From: Acetomicrobium sp. UBA3949
Lineage (GTDB): Bacteria; Synergistota; Synergistia; Synergistales; Acetomicrobiaceae
Assembly (NCBI GenBank): GCA_002385485.1
Contig: DGDP01000081.1
Coordinates: forward strand, 537 to 12,366
DNA length: 11,830 nucleotides
Direction of reading: 5' to 3'
The notes under the pieces are model-generated. The model saw only the letters and a program-made list of their open reading frames with translations, had not been told where the DNA came from and did not search any database. The position numbers and the translations under genes were made by a program. This document shows, piece after piece, positions 1-4,805 of the stretch (within the stretch, counting starts at the first letter, position 1; each line of letters opens with the position of its first letter).

Positions 1-43
1 TTCGCCGTAGTCGCGTGGGCTCGGAGATGTGTATAAGAGACAG
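1..43 (+). other. Illumina Nextera index adapter remnant (non-genomic)
   Basis: Positions 25-43 are exactly the 19-base Tn5 mosaic end used in Nextera libraries (starts AGATGTGTAT, ends AAGAGACAG). Positions 10-24 match the read-2 adapter segment with one T-to-G change at 13. Positions 2-9 (TCGCCGTA) match the N701 index as written in the adapter (TCGCCTTA, from memory) with one T-to-G change at 7. Position 1 fits the last base of the flow-cell part. The order flow-cell base, index, adapter, mosaic end is the order of a library molecule, so this is an untrimmed read end, not host DNA. Genomic sequence starts at 44. Confidence 0.97.
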
Positions 44-331
44 GCTCTGGGAGCCGCGGGTTGTAACATGGTTCTTTTTTCGACAGGCAGAGGTACGCCT
101 TTCGGCACATTTGTGCCTACCGTAAAAGTATCCACCAACAGCGATCTCTATCGCAGAAAAGGAAATTGGATAGATTTTAACGCAGGAAGTTTGCTCGAAG
201 GAGAGCCAATGGAGAGGCTTTTAGATAAATTTATTCAAAAGATAATAGACGTGGCCAGCGGAGAAAAGACGAAAAGCGAAGAAAATGGATTTAGACAGAT
301 AGCCATCTGGAAAGGCGGAGTTACGTTATAA
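44..331 (+). CDS. uxaA: Altronate dehydratase (UxaA/GarD family), C-terminal fragment
   Basis: This is the last 95 residues of a UxaA/GarD-type sugar-acid dehydratase, which removes water from D-altronate to give 2-keto-3-deoxy-D-gluconate (KDG) in the cytoplasm. The recognisable family stretch starts near GCNMVLFSTGRGTPFGTF and continues through PTVKVSTNSD and NWIDFNAG, the conserved C-terminal part of these enzymes. The helical tail ends in TAA at 329-331. The 5' end is missing because the contig stops here. An ATG at 29 opens the frame but lies in adapter sequence and gives a false MYKRQ start, so I begin the gene at 44. The facing genes for KDG kinase and KDPG aldolase fit an altronate rather than a galactarate substrate, but the fragment alone cannot separate UxaA from GarD. 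Confidence 0.8.
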   Translation, partial: ALGAAGCNMVLFSTGRGTPFGTFVPTVKVSTNSDLYRRKGNWIDFNAGSLLEGEPMERLLDKFIQKIIDVASGEKTKSEENGFRQIAIWKGGVTL

Positions 332-334
332 TTT

Positions 335-367
335 AAAAAAAGCGGGAGAATCTCTCCCGCTTTTTTT
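335..367. terminator. Bidirectional intrinsic terminator between uxaA and kdgK
   Basis: A perfect 9-bp stem (AGCGGGAGA at 341-349, TCTCCCGCT at 353-361) closes a three-base loop. It is flanked by an A-run at 335-341 and a T-run at 361-367, so it has a U-tract in both directions. It lies between two convergent genes and its T-run overlaps the kdgK stop codon (366-368), so it can end both transcripts. Confidence 0.95.
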
Positions 368-1394
368 ACCTTTGAACCCTCCCGCTTACGTCTCCACCCA
401 TCAGGTTTAGTACATCTTCTTTGTTTACCCTATTAAAATCTCCGGGTATCGTGTGTTTAAGAGCTGAAGCGGCTACGGCAAATTCCAAAGCGTCCTTGGG
501 ATCTTTAAAATGTCTCAATCCATAAATTAGGCCTGCACCGAAAGAATCTCCGCCGCCAACTCTATCTACGATATCCGTTATTTGATACTTGCGACTTACC
601 ATGAATGCGTCTTTATTGGCTAAAATAGCAGACCAATTGTTGTGGTCTGCGCTTACGCTTTCTCGTAATGTTGTGGCAACGTAACTGAGTTGAGGGTATA
701 GATCGAATACGGTTTTTATTATTCCCTTGTAGCTTTCTGGGTCTAGGGCGCCTTTGGTTACGTCAATATGAGCATCTATTCCAAGCGCCAACTGGCAATC
801 CTCTTCGTTGGCGATCATTACGTCGAGGTATTTAGCCAACTCTCTCATGACCTCGGGTGCTTTTTTGCCCCACTTCCACAGCTTTTTTCTGTAGTTCAGG
901 TCGCAAGATACAGTAATTCCCATGTCTTTTGCCTTTTTAACTGCCTCTAACGTTGCCAGGGCAGCCCCCTCGGAGACGGCGGGTGTAATTCCCGTTACAT
1001 GAAACCAATCGGCATCCTCGAAGATAACGTCCCAGTCCAGATCTTCCGGTTTGATTTCAGAAAAGGAGGAATGGGCACGGTCGTAAATTACTTGCGATGG
1101 CCTAAAACAGGATCCCTTTTGTGCGTAGTATATTCCTACCCTTTCACCTTTGAACACTATGTGCGAAGTGTCGATCCCAAAGGAACGCAAATTCATAACG
1201 GCTGCTTTACCTATCGGATTGTTTGGCAGTGCCGTGACAAAGCTCGTATTTTCACCGTAATTTGCCAAAGAAACAGCTACATTGGCCTCGGCACCCCCAA
1301 AGGTGGCCTCCAAAATCGGGCTTTGGAGAAGTACTTCGTGGTCCGGAGGCGATAGACGAAGCATTAACTCGCCGAAAGTAATTATTCGCTTCAT
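366..1394 (-). CDS. kdgK: 2-dehydro-3-deoxygluconokinase (KDG kinase, PfkB family)
   Basis: A cytoplasmic sugar kinase that phosphorylates 2-keto-3-deoxygluconate to KDPG with ATP. The 342-residue protein is full length for the family. It opens with a ribokinase-like strand (RIITFGELMLRL) and the GGAEANVA substrate-binding loop near residues 33-40. It has the DLNYR motif typical of KDG kinases in mid-protein and ends with the PfkB signature DRVGGGDSFGAG, where D283 is the expected catalytic base. The start is an ATG with an AGAGGA-type ribosome-binding site about nine bases upstream. It lies 24 bases after eda on the same strand, so the two are almost certainly one transcript, with the product of this enzyme being the substrate of Eda. 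Another PfkB sugar substrate is possible, but the eda and uxaA neighbours make KDG by far the best call. Confidence 0.93.
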   Translation of the reverse strand: MKRIITFGELMLRLSPPDHEVLLQSPILEATFGGAEANVAVSLANYGENTSFVTALPNNPIGKAAVMNLRSFGIDTSHIVFKGERVGIYYAQKGSCFRPSQVIYDRAHSSFSEIKPEDLDWDVIFEDADWFHVTGITPAVSEGAALATLEAVKKAKDMGITVSCDLNYRKKLWKWGKKAPEVMRELAKYLDVMIANEEDCQLALGIDAHIDVTKGALDPESYKGIIKTVFDLYPQLSYVATTLRESVSADHNNWSAILANKDAFMVSRKYQITDIVDRVGGGDSFGAGLIYGLRHFKDPKDALEFAVAASALKHTIPGDFNRVNKEDVLNLMGGDVSGRVQR

Positions 1395-1418
1395 GACATA
1401 TCTTCCTCTCTTGCAAAA

Positions 1419-2078
1419 TTATTTAATATTTTTTCTGATTTCAGCAATTTTCTCCACGACATCTTTTGCAGTACGTCTGACTGCTTCATAGTCGCCTTCA
1501 ACTCCGTTGGGTTTTGTTATGCCAGAACCCATACCAACCGCGTAAGCGCCAGCCTTGAACCATTTATCCAAATTATCGATGTTTACGCCTCCAGTAGGCA
1601 TCATTTTTGCGTAAGGTATGGGACCCAATACCGCTTTTATGAAGTCTGGGCCTAATACTTCTCCAGGGAATAGCTTTACCACATCAATACCTAATTCCAT
1701 AGCACGCACTAATTCTGTTACAGTCCCTACGCCAGGCATGCATGGTATAGAGTAGCGATTGCAGAGCCTAATCAAATTTTCGTTGAGGTTAGGGGCAACT
1801 ATATATTCTGCCCCCGCAAGTATACATTGACGTGCTGTTTCTGGGTCCAGTACAGTTCCAGCTCCCAGTATAAGGCCTTTATGAGCATACTCTTTAGCCA
1901 AATCTTTCATGATATCGATAGCATTTGGAACTGTCATTGTGATTTCAACCGCGGGTATACCTGCTTCAAATATAGCGTTGGCCAGCTTCAGACCTTCTTC
2001 GCCATTCCTTGCACGCACAATGGCCACTATGCCCTTTTCGTGAATCTTTTGAAGTATTTCGTATTTTTTGATAGACAA
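1419..2078 (-). CDS. eda: KDPG/KHG aldolase
   Basis: A class I aldolase that splits 2-keto-3-deoxy-6-phosphogluconate into pyruvate and glyceraldehyde-3-phosphate, and often also cleaves 4-hydroxy-2-oxoglutarate. At 219 residues it has the normal length. Visible motifs are VEIT with the catalytic E45, GAGTVLD at 72-78, PGVGT at 115-119, VKLFP with the Schiff-base lysine K135, and the phosphate-binding PTGGV. The start codon is TTG at 2078, chosen because a strong ribosome-binding site (AGAGGGGAG) sits nine bases upstream and the first residues (SIKKYEILQKI) fit the family N-terminus. It is the first gene of the leftward eda-kdgK operon and has a good promoter about 90 bases upstream. Confidence 0.95.
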   Translation of the reverse strand: MSIKKYEILQKIHEKGIVAIVRARNGEEGLKLANAIFEAGIPAVEITMTVPNAIDIMKDLAKEYAHKGLILGAGTVLDPETARQCILAGAEYIVAPNLNENLIRLCNRYSIPCMPGVGTVTELVRAMELGIDVVKLFPGEVLGPDFIKAVLGPIPYAKMMPTGGVNIDNLDKWFKAGAYAVGMGSGITKPNGVEGDYEAVRRTAKDVVEKIAEIRKNIK

Positions 2079-2120
2079 TTTTTATTACTCCCCTCTATTG
2101 TGATGTGACTGTTATTGTCT

Positions 2121-2139
2121 TATTCCATAGTATGGTATA
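2121..2139. repeat. Inverted repeat in the eda leader
   Basis: TATTCCATAGTATGGTATA is a dyad centred on G2130: CCATA and TATGG are perfect arms, extended by three more matching pairs beyond one mismatch. It lies about 20-40 bases downstream of the predicted eda start of transcription, where a roadblock operator or a small RNA hairpin could act. There is no U-tract, so it is not an intrinsic terminator. Confidence 0.4.
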
Positions 2140-2150
2140 TAAAACCTTAT

Positions 2151-2169
2151 AATGAAACAATTTTATAAT
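2151..2169. promoter_or_regulatory. Candidate operator overlapping the eda-kdgK promoter start
   Basis: The sequence AATGAAACAATTTTATAAT overlaps the -10 box and predicted start of transcription. Its left half, AATGAAACA, equals the left half of the KdgR (IclR family) box of gamma-proteobacteria as I remember it; the right half matches only partly and the dyad is imperfect. The position suits a repressor that responds to KDG, but no regulator gene is in the window. The call is an inference from resemblance. Confidence 0.3.
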
Positions 2170-2193
2170 AAACCCGCATGAGGAGAATGTCAA
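2165..2193 (-). promoter_or_regulatory. Sigma-A type promoter for eda-kdgK
   Basis: On the minus strand a perfect -35 box TTGACA (2193-2188) is followed after 17 bases by a -10 box TATTAT (2170-2165, five of six consensus). Transcription should start near 2158, giving a leader of about 80 bases before the eda TTG. This is the best promoter I see in the window. Confidence 0.8.
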
Positions 2194-2486
2194 GTATTCA
2201 AAAATTCCTGCAATTAGAATTCCTATTGTTCAATTAAAACTATAATAATCCATGCACCCAAGGGAATCGTTGAGGGCTTGGCGGTAACATGCTATTAATA
2301 TGATATGTTAAATTTGCTTTTAATATCTTGTAATCTACTTGACTACTGGATGCCGTTTTATGTAGAAGCGGGTTGGGGTTTTGCATGGGGATTTTTTTGA
2401 GATTAATAATACGTCATTTTTATTTCCCACATTTTCTATGCCAATACAAAGTTAAATGCTATCATATTCTGAAGCACGTAGAAAGC

Positions 2487-2494
2487 AGGGGGTG
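2487..2494 (+). promoter_or_regulatory. Ribosome-binding site that fixes the hom start
   Basis: AGGGGGTG differs from the ideal AGGAGGTG by one base and its core ends eight bases before TTG 2501. The alternative ATG at 2456 has no such site, so translation most likely starts at TTG 2501. A GTG at 2492 is also in frame but lies inside this site. Confidence 0.8.
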
Positions 2495-2500
2495 TATGCT

Positions 2501-3541
2501 TTGCTTTGGAAGATTGGTATCGTCGGATTTGGGAACGTCGGACAAGGTTTAGCTCACATTTTGAATCGAAAGAAAGAGGTATTACAACAGCGTTACGACT
2601 TTGAATTTTCGGTGACCTTCATTGCAGACCCCGTTAGAGGTTCCCTATTTAATGAAGATGGATTGGATTTAGATGCTATATTAAAGGAAATGGCTCAAAA
2701 GGGGTCTTTGAAAAATAGACCGGAGTTTACATCTGAAGGGACTTTACAACTAATTGAAAGGGCAAAAACGGATATCGTCGTCGAAGCGACTATTACCAAT
2801 CTAGAGTCAGGAGAGCCCGGGTTGTCGCACATGCGCAAGGCTCTTTCAGTCGGGTCCCATGTCGTTACCTCAAATAAGGGCCCTATAGCCTTGGCTTTGG
2901 AAGAACTGGAAAACGTCGCCAAAGAAAACGGTGTTTGTTTGAGATATGAAGGTGTAGTTCTATCGGGTACGCCCTGCATAAATATGGTGTTGGAATGCAT
3001 GAGCGGGTGTGATGTAAAGTCCGTAGCGGGTATTGTTAACGGTACGACAAACTATATATTGAGCAAAATGGAAGAGGGATACGACTATCTTGAAGCTTTG
3101 ATGGAAGCGCAAAAATTGGGATACGCTGAGGCAGATCCAACCTCCGATGTAGAAGGCTGGGATTCTGCAGTAAAAGCGACTATAATGGCGAAGTTATTTT
3201 TTGGGGCGAATATTAAAGTTACCGATATCGCACGACAGGGTATAACAAAGGTTACAAAAGAAGAAGTGATCGAGGCAAAAAAAGAAGGAGAGCGCATTAA
3301 ATTAATTGCAGAGGTCAGAAAAGAGGGGAGCGAGATTTTGGCAAGCGTATCTCCCAAGTTCATTCCTGTAAGTCATGCTTTAGGTAACGTGATGGGTCCT
3401 ACAAATGCATTGACAGTGGCTACAGATCACTTAGGAGAGGTGACTGTGATAGGCCCCGGGGCGGGAAGAATAGAAACAGGTCAGGCATTGTTGTCCGATA
3501 TTTTAGCCATACACCGAACACGCCTTTGCTCGGTGCATTGA
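2501..3541 (+). CDS. hom: Homoserine dehydrogenase, stand-alone form without ACT domain
   Basis: A cytoplasmic NAD(P)-dependent enzyme that reduces aspartate semialdehyde to homoserine, the branch to threonine and methionine. The 346-residue protein has a Rossmann nucleotide loop GFGNVG at 9-14, the NGTTNY motif at 180-185 and the family signature GYAEADPTSDVEGWDSAVK. In that signature D221 and K225 have the spacing of the catalytic Asp/Lys pair known from yeast (219/223). It ends with a GPGAG...LLSDI segment, the normal end of the catalytic domain. Longer bacterial versions add an ACT domain of about 80 residues for threonine feedback; it is absent here. The usual GG(I/T)P before the substrate region reads SGTP, so a divergent or catabolic subfamily is possible. 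No other amino-acid biosynthesis gene lies beside it. Confidence 0.88.
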   Translation: MLWKIGIVGFGNVGQGLAHILNRKKEVLQQRYDFEFSVTFIADPVRGSLFNEDGLDLDAILKEMAQKGSLKNRPEFTSEGTLQLIERAKTDIVVEATITNLESGEPGLSHMRKALSVGSHVVTSNKGPIALALEELENVAKENGVCLRYEGVVLSGTPCINMVLECMSGCDVKSVAGIVNGTTNYILSKMEEGYDYLEALMEAQKLGYAEADPTSDVEGWDSAVKATIMAKLFFGANIKVTDIARQGITKVTKEEVIEAKKEGERIKLIAEVRKEGSEILASVSPKFIPVSHALGNVMGPTNALTVATDHLGEVTVIGPGAGRIETGQALLSDILAIHRTRLCSVH

Positions 3542-3579
3542 ATTTATTTGGATACTATTTAAGTATTTTTACTCATAGG

Positions 3580-3597
3580 GGTATACTTTGGAATACC
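3580..3597. promoter_or_regulatory. Weak promoter/operator candidate upstream of the Spy-like gene
   Basis: A TATACT -10-like box (3582-3587) follows TTAAGT (3559-3564) after 17 bases. It is overlapped by an inverted repeat GGTAT (3580-3584) and ATACC (3593-3597). The arrangement could be an operator for the gene at 3672. The arms point the opposite way to a CsoR operator, so I do not call a copper site. Confidence 0.25.
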
Positions 3598-3671
3598 GAG
3601 GACTCGCATGGCATCCCTGTTATCATATGGACGTAGAATGAAAATTAAACAAATAAGGGAGGTGTTAGGTC

Positions 3672-4100
3672 ATGAAGAGACCTTGGGTTCCTGTTTTAGG
3701 TGCTTTGCTCGTATTGTTAATCGGTGGTTCTGCCTTTGCCTTTTATGGTTCCGGTCCTAGGAGTATGTGGGGTGCCGGTTGGGGAGGATGGTGCCCTGGT
3801 CCTGCCTACATGTGGGGCGGTTACGACGGTGACGATGACTTTGGAGGACGAAAAGGATTGGGGAGATATCCCTATAAATATGAAGTCCCGGCAGAGATAG
3901 CCCAGAAGATGCGCGATCTCGAGCGCACTCGATTAGAATTAAGAATGTTGTTTTTAGAGGATAAATTAGATCAAAAAAAGGCAACGGAGCTACATGAAAG
4001 GATTTTATCTCTGAGAACAGATGTCTCCCGATGGCAATTTGAGCAGTGGCTTAAGGGTATAGAGCAGCGACAAAGCGGTGCACCATCTAATAACCAATAA
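3672..4100 (+). CDS. Secreted Spy/CpxP-like small protein
   Basis: A 142-residue exported protein. Residues 1-23 form a Sec signal peptide (KR at 2-3, a Leu/Val-rich core, predicted cleavage after AFA23). Next come about 40 residues rich in Gly, Trp, Tyr and Pro, with a DGDDD cluster. The rest is charged and helical (about 66-130: EIAQKMRDLERTRLELRM onward), the pattern of Spy/CpxP/ZraP periplasmic proteins that bind metal or unfolded protein. I see only one cysteine and one histidine in the mature part, so classical His/Cys metal binding is unlikely and an aromatic-rich chaperone surface is as plausible. The start is an ATG with a strong AGGGAGGTG site upstream. Family assignment rests on composition and layout, not on a diagnostic motif. 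The copper genes 700 bases downstream make an envelope metal-stress role a reasonable guess. Confidence 0.6.
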   Translation: MKRPWVPVLGALLVLLIGGSAFAFYGSGPRSMWGAGWGGWCPGPAYMWGGYDGDDDFGGRKGLGRYPYKYEVPAEIAQKMRDLERTRLELRMLFLEDKLDQKKATELHERILSLRTDVSRWQFEQWLKGIEQRQSGAPSNNQ

Positions 4101-4190
4101 AATTAAATGAAAATTACACAAAGGGTACTTGGATAATTTCTAAAACTAGGTTACTATATTGTTACAAGACAATTTTTGGGAGGCGTTTAG

Positions 4191-4346
4191 ATGAGGGAGG
4201 GGTTACTGACGTTCAGGGTGATTTCCAACGCGCCCGAAGAGGTGGCGTTCAAGGGCGTCGGTAATGTCTCAGAGGAAAATAAAACCAATATGTTTGTGTC
4301 CGGAGAGGGTTGGGGTGTCCTGCCCTCTCCAATTTTTTTATCTTAA
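4191..4346 (+). CDS. Small ORF (51 aa), possible leader peptide
   Basis: An ATG at 4191 is preceded by GGGAGG (4178-4183) with a seven-base spacer, an excellent ribosome-binding site. The frame runs 51 residues, starting MREGLLTFRV and ending SPIFLS, to a TAA at 4344-4346. I do not recognise the peptide; it has no signal sequence or membrane segment. Residues of roughly 37-50 are encoded by the intrinsic terminator at 4302-4339, and the stop codon overlaps the ribosome-binding site of the next gene. A ribosome translating this ORF would cover the terminator hairpin and end on that site, so it may control the OB-fold gene by coupled antitermination and translation. It may instead be a chance frame in a structured leader. 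Confidence 0.45.
   Translation: MREGLLTFRVISNAPEEVAFKGVGNVSEENKTNMFVSGEGWGVLPSPIFLS
4302..4339 (+). terminator. Intrinsic terminator directly before the OB-fold gene (attenuator candidate)
   Basis: A perfect 8-bp stem, GGAGAGGG (4302-4309) with CCCTCTCC (4323-4330), closes a 13-base loop and is followed by AA and seven Ts (4333-4339). Only five bases separate the T-run from the ribosome-binding site of the next gene, leaving no room for a promoter between them. That gene must therefore be reached by read-through, which marks this as a conditional terminator rather than a simple end for the gene at 3672. A second possible hairpin, AACGC (4227-4231) with GCGTT (4245-4249), lies upstream in the same leader. 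Confidence 0.85.
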
Positions 4347-4352
4347 AGGAGG
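4345..4352 (+). promoter_or_regulatory. Ribosome-binding site that fixes the OB-fold gene start
   Basis: AAAGGAGG ends eight bases before GTG 4361. The frame is open further upstream to ATG 4310, but that codon lies in the terminator loop and has no ribosome-binding site, so GTG 4361 is the start. The site overlaps the TAA of the small upstream ORF by two bases. Confidence 0.85.
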
Positions 4353-4360
4353 CGACTGAA

Positions 4361-4681
4361 GTGGAGGATTTGACGCTCAAGGAAAAATTGGGGGTAAACG
4401 AGGTTAGGGTGTCTGGCTATTTGCATTTTCTTAGCGGCGAATCGATAAAGGAAAACAGATGCGGAAGGTACTTTCAGTGTTCTCTGCGAAGGGATTTCAT
4501 CGATATAAACGGAGAACCCAGGCATGACTATTTGCTTATGAGAACTTATGATCCTCAAATCGAAGAAACTTTATGCTCTCTCGAAGATGGCGCTCCTATT
4601 TACGTTGAGGGAGAGGCCCGCTCCTCTCTCGGCAGCGGAAAGATGTACATATTGATAAAAAGCGTGACGCTTCTTTCTTAA
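4361..4681 (+). CDS. Small OB-fold-like protein, possible SSB relative
   Basis: A 106-residue soluble protein from GTG 4361. After a short N-terminal helix the sequence alternates in strands: VRVSGYLHFL, GRYFQCSLRRDF, HDYLLMRTY, a helical piece (DPQIEETLCSL), then APIYVEGEARSS and MYILIKSVTLL. Strand order, the G-x-A/S turn after VEGEA and the closing strand resemble the single-stranded-DNA-binding OB fold, where a similar V-E-G segment precedes the last strands. No acidic C-terminal tail of a housekeeping SSB is present and the protein is shorter than SSB, so replication SSB is unlikely. I cannot name its partner. It is transcribed through a terminator-containing leader and followed by a hairpin at 4695. 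Confidence 0.6.
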   Translation: MEDLTLKEKLGVNEVRVSGYLHFLSGESIKENRCGRYFQCSLRRDFIDINGEPRHDYLLMRTYDPQIEETLCSLEDGAPIYVEGEARSSLGSGKMYILIKSVTLLS

Positions 4682-4694
4682 AAGGTGCTTCAAA

Positions 4695-4727
4695 AGGGCA
4701 AGCTTGAATTATAAAAGAGCTTGCCCT
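4695..4727 (+). terminator. Hairpin after the OB-fold gene, probable weak terminator
   Basis: A perfect 10-bp inverted repeat (AGGGCAAGCT at 4695-4704, AGCTTGCCCT at 4718-4727) with a 13-base loop begins 14 bases after the stop codon. On the plus strand it is followed by TAAAATGG rather than a T-run, so termination may be inefficient or the hairpin may only stabilise the 3' end. On the minus strand four Ts follow. Confidence 0.5.
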
Positions 4728-4755
4728 AAAATGGTTAATAGAATTTAGGTATTAC

Positions 4756-4769
4756 TAATAATGTTATTA
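4756..4769. repeat. AT-rich palindrome upstream of copA
   Basis: TAATAATGTTATTA forms six-base arms around TG, about 35 bases before the copA start, with a TATTAT -10-like box (4765-4770) overlapping its right arm. No convincing -35 box accompanies it. It could be the operator of a copper-responsive repressor, but it does not match the CopY or CsoR consensus that I know. Confidence 0.3.
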
Positions 4770-4805
4770 TATCCTTAAATAGAAATCGCCAGTGGAGATG
4801 ACGAG

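Larger units (their letters stand above)
2079..2500. other. Divergent non-coding region between eda and hom
   Basis: A 422-base AT-rich stretch without a supportable gene. The left third holds the eda ribosome-binding site, leader dyad, candidate operator and promoter. Towards hom the only plausible rightward promoter is weak: TTGACT (2339-2344) with TAGAAG (2363-2368) after 18 bases. A frame open from ATG 2456 joins hom but has no ribosome-binding site and is treated as non-coding. A G/T-rich patch at 2369-2398 has no complementary arm, so it is not a hairpin terminator. I recognise no riboswitch or known RNA. Confidence 0.6.

Noticed and set aside
999..1355. Plus-strand open frame of 118 residues opposite kdgK
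   Set aside because: It is antisense to a well-conserved kinase gene, has no ribosome-binding site or recognisable domain, and is a shadow of the real frame.
2456..2500. Upstream extension of hom to ATG 2456 (15 extra residues)
   Set aside because: No ribosome-binding site precedes ATG 2456 and the extra residues precede the Rossmann strand; AGGGGGTG is ideally placed for TTG 2501.
3512..3535. Hairpin CACCGA/TCGGTG at the end of hom as a terminator
   Set aside because: Only six base pairs with a 12-base loop, inside the coding end and without a T-run.
3573..3600. CsoR-type copper operator upstream of the Spy-like gene
   Set aside because: The GGTAT and ATACC arms are in the opposite order from CsoR sites and the spacing does not fit; kept only as a low-confidence dyad.
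4191..4340. Known riboswitch class in the leader of the OB-fold gene
   Set aside because: I compared it by eye with TPP, FMN, fluoride, cyclic-di-GMP and ZTP motifs and found no conserved core, so no class is named.
4310..4360. Upstream extension of the OB-fold gene to ATG 4310
   Set aside because: The codon lies in the loop of the terminator hairpin with no ribosome-binding site; AAAGGAGG is correctly spaced for GTG 4361.
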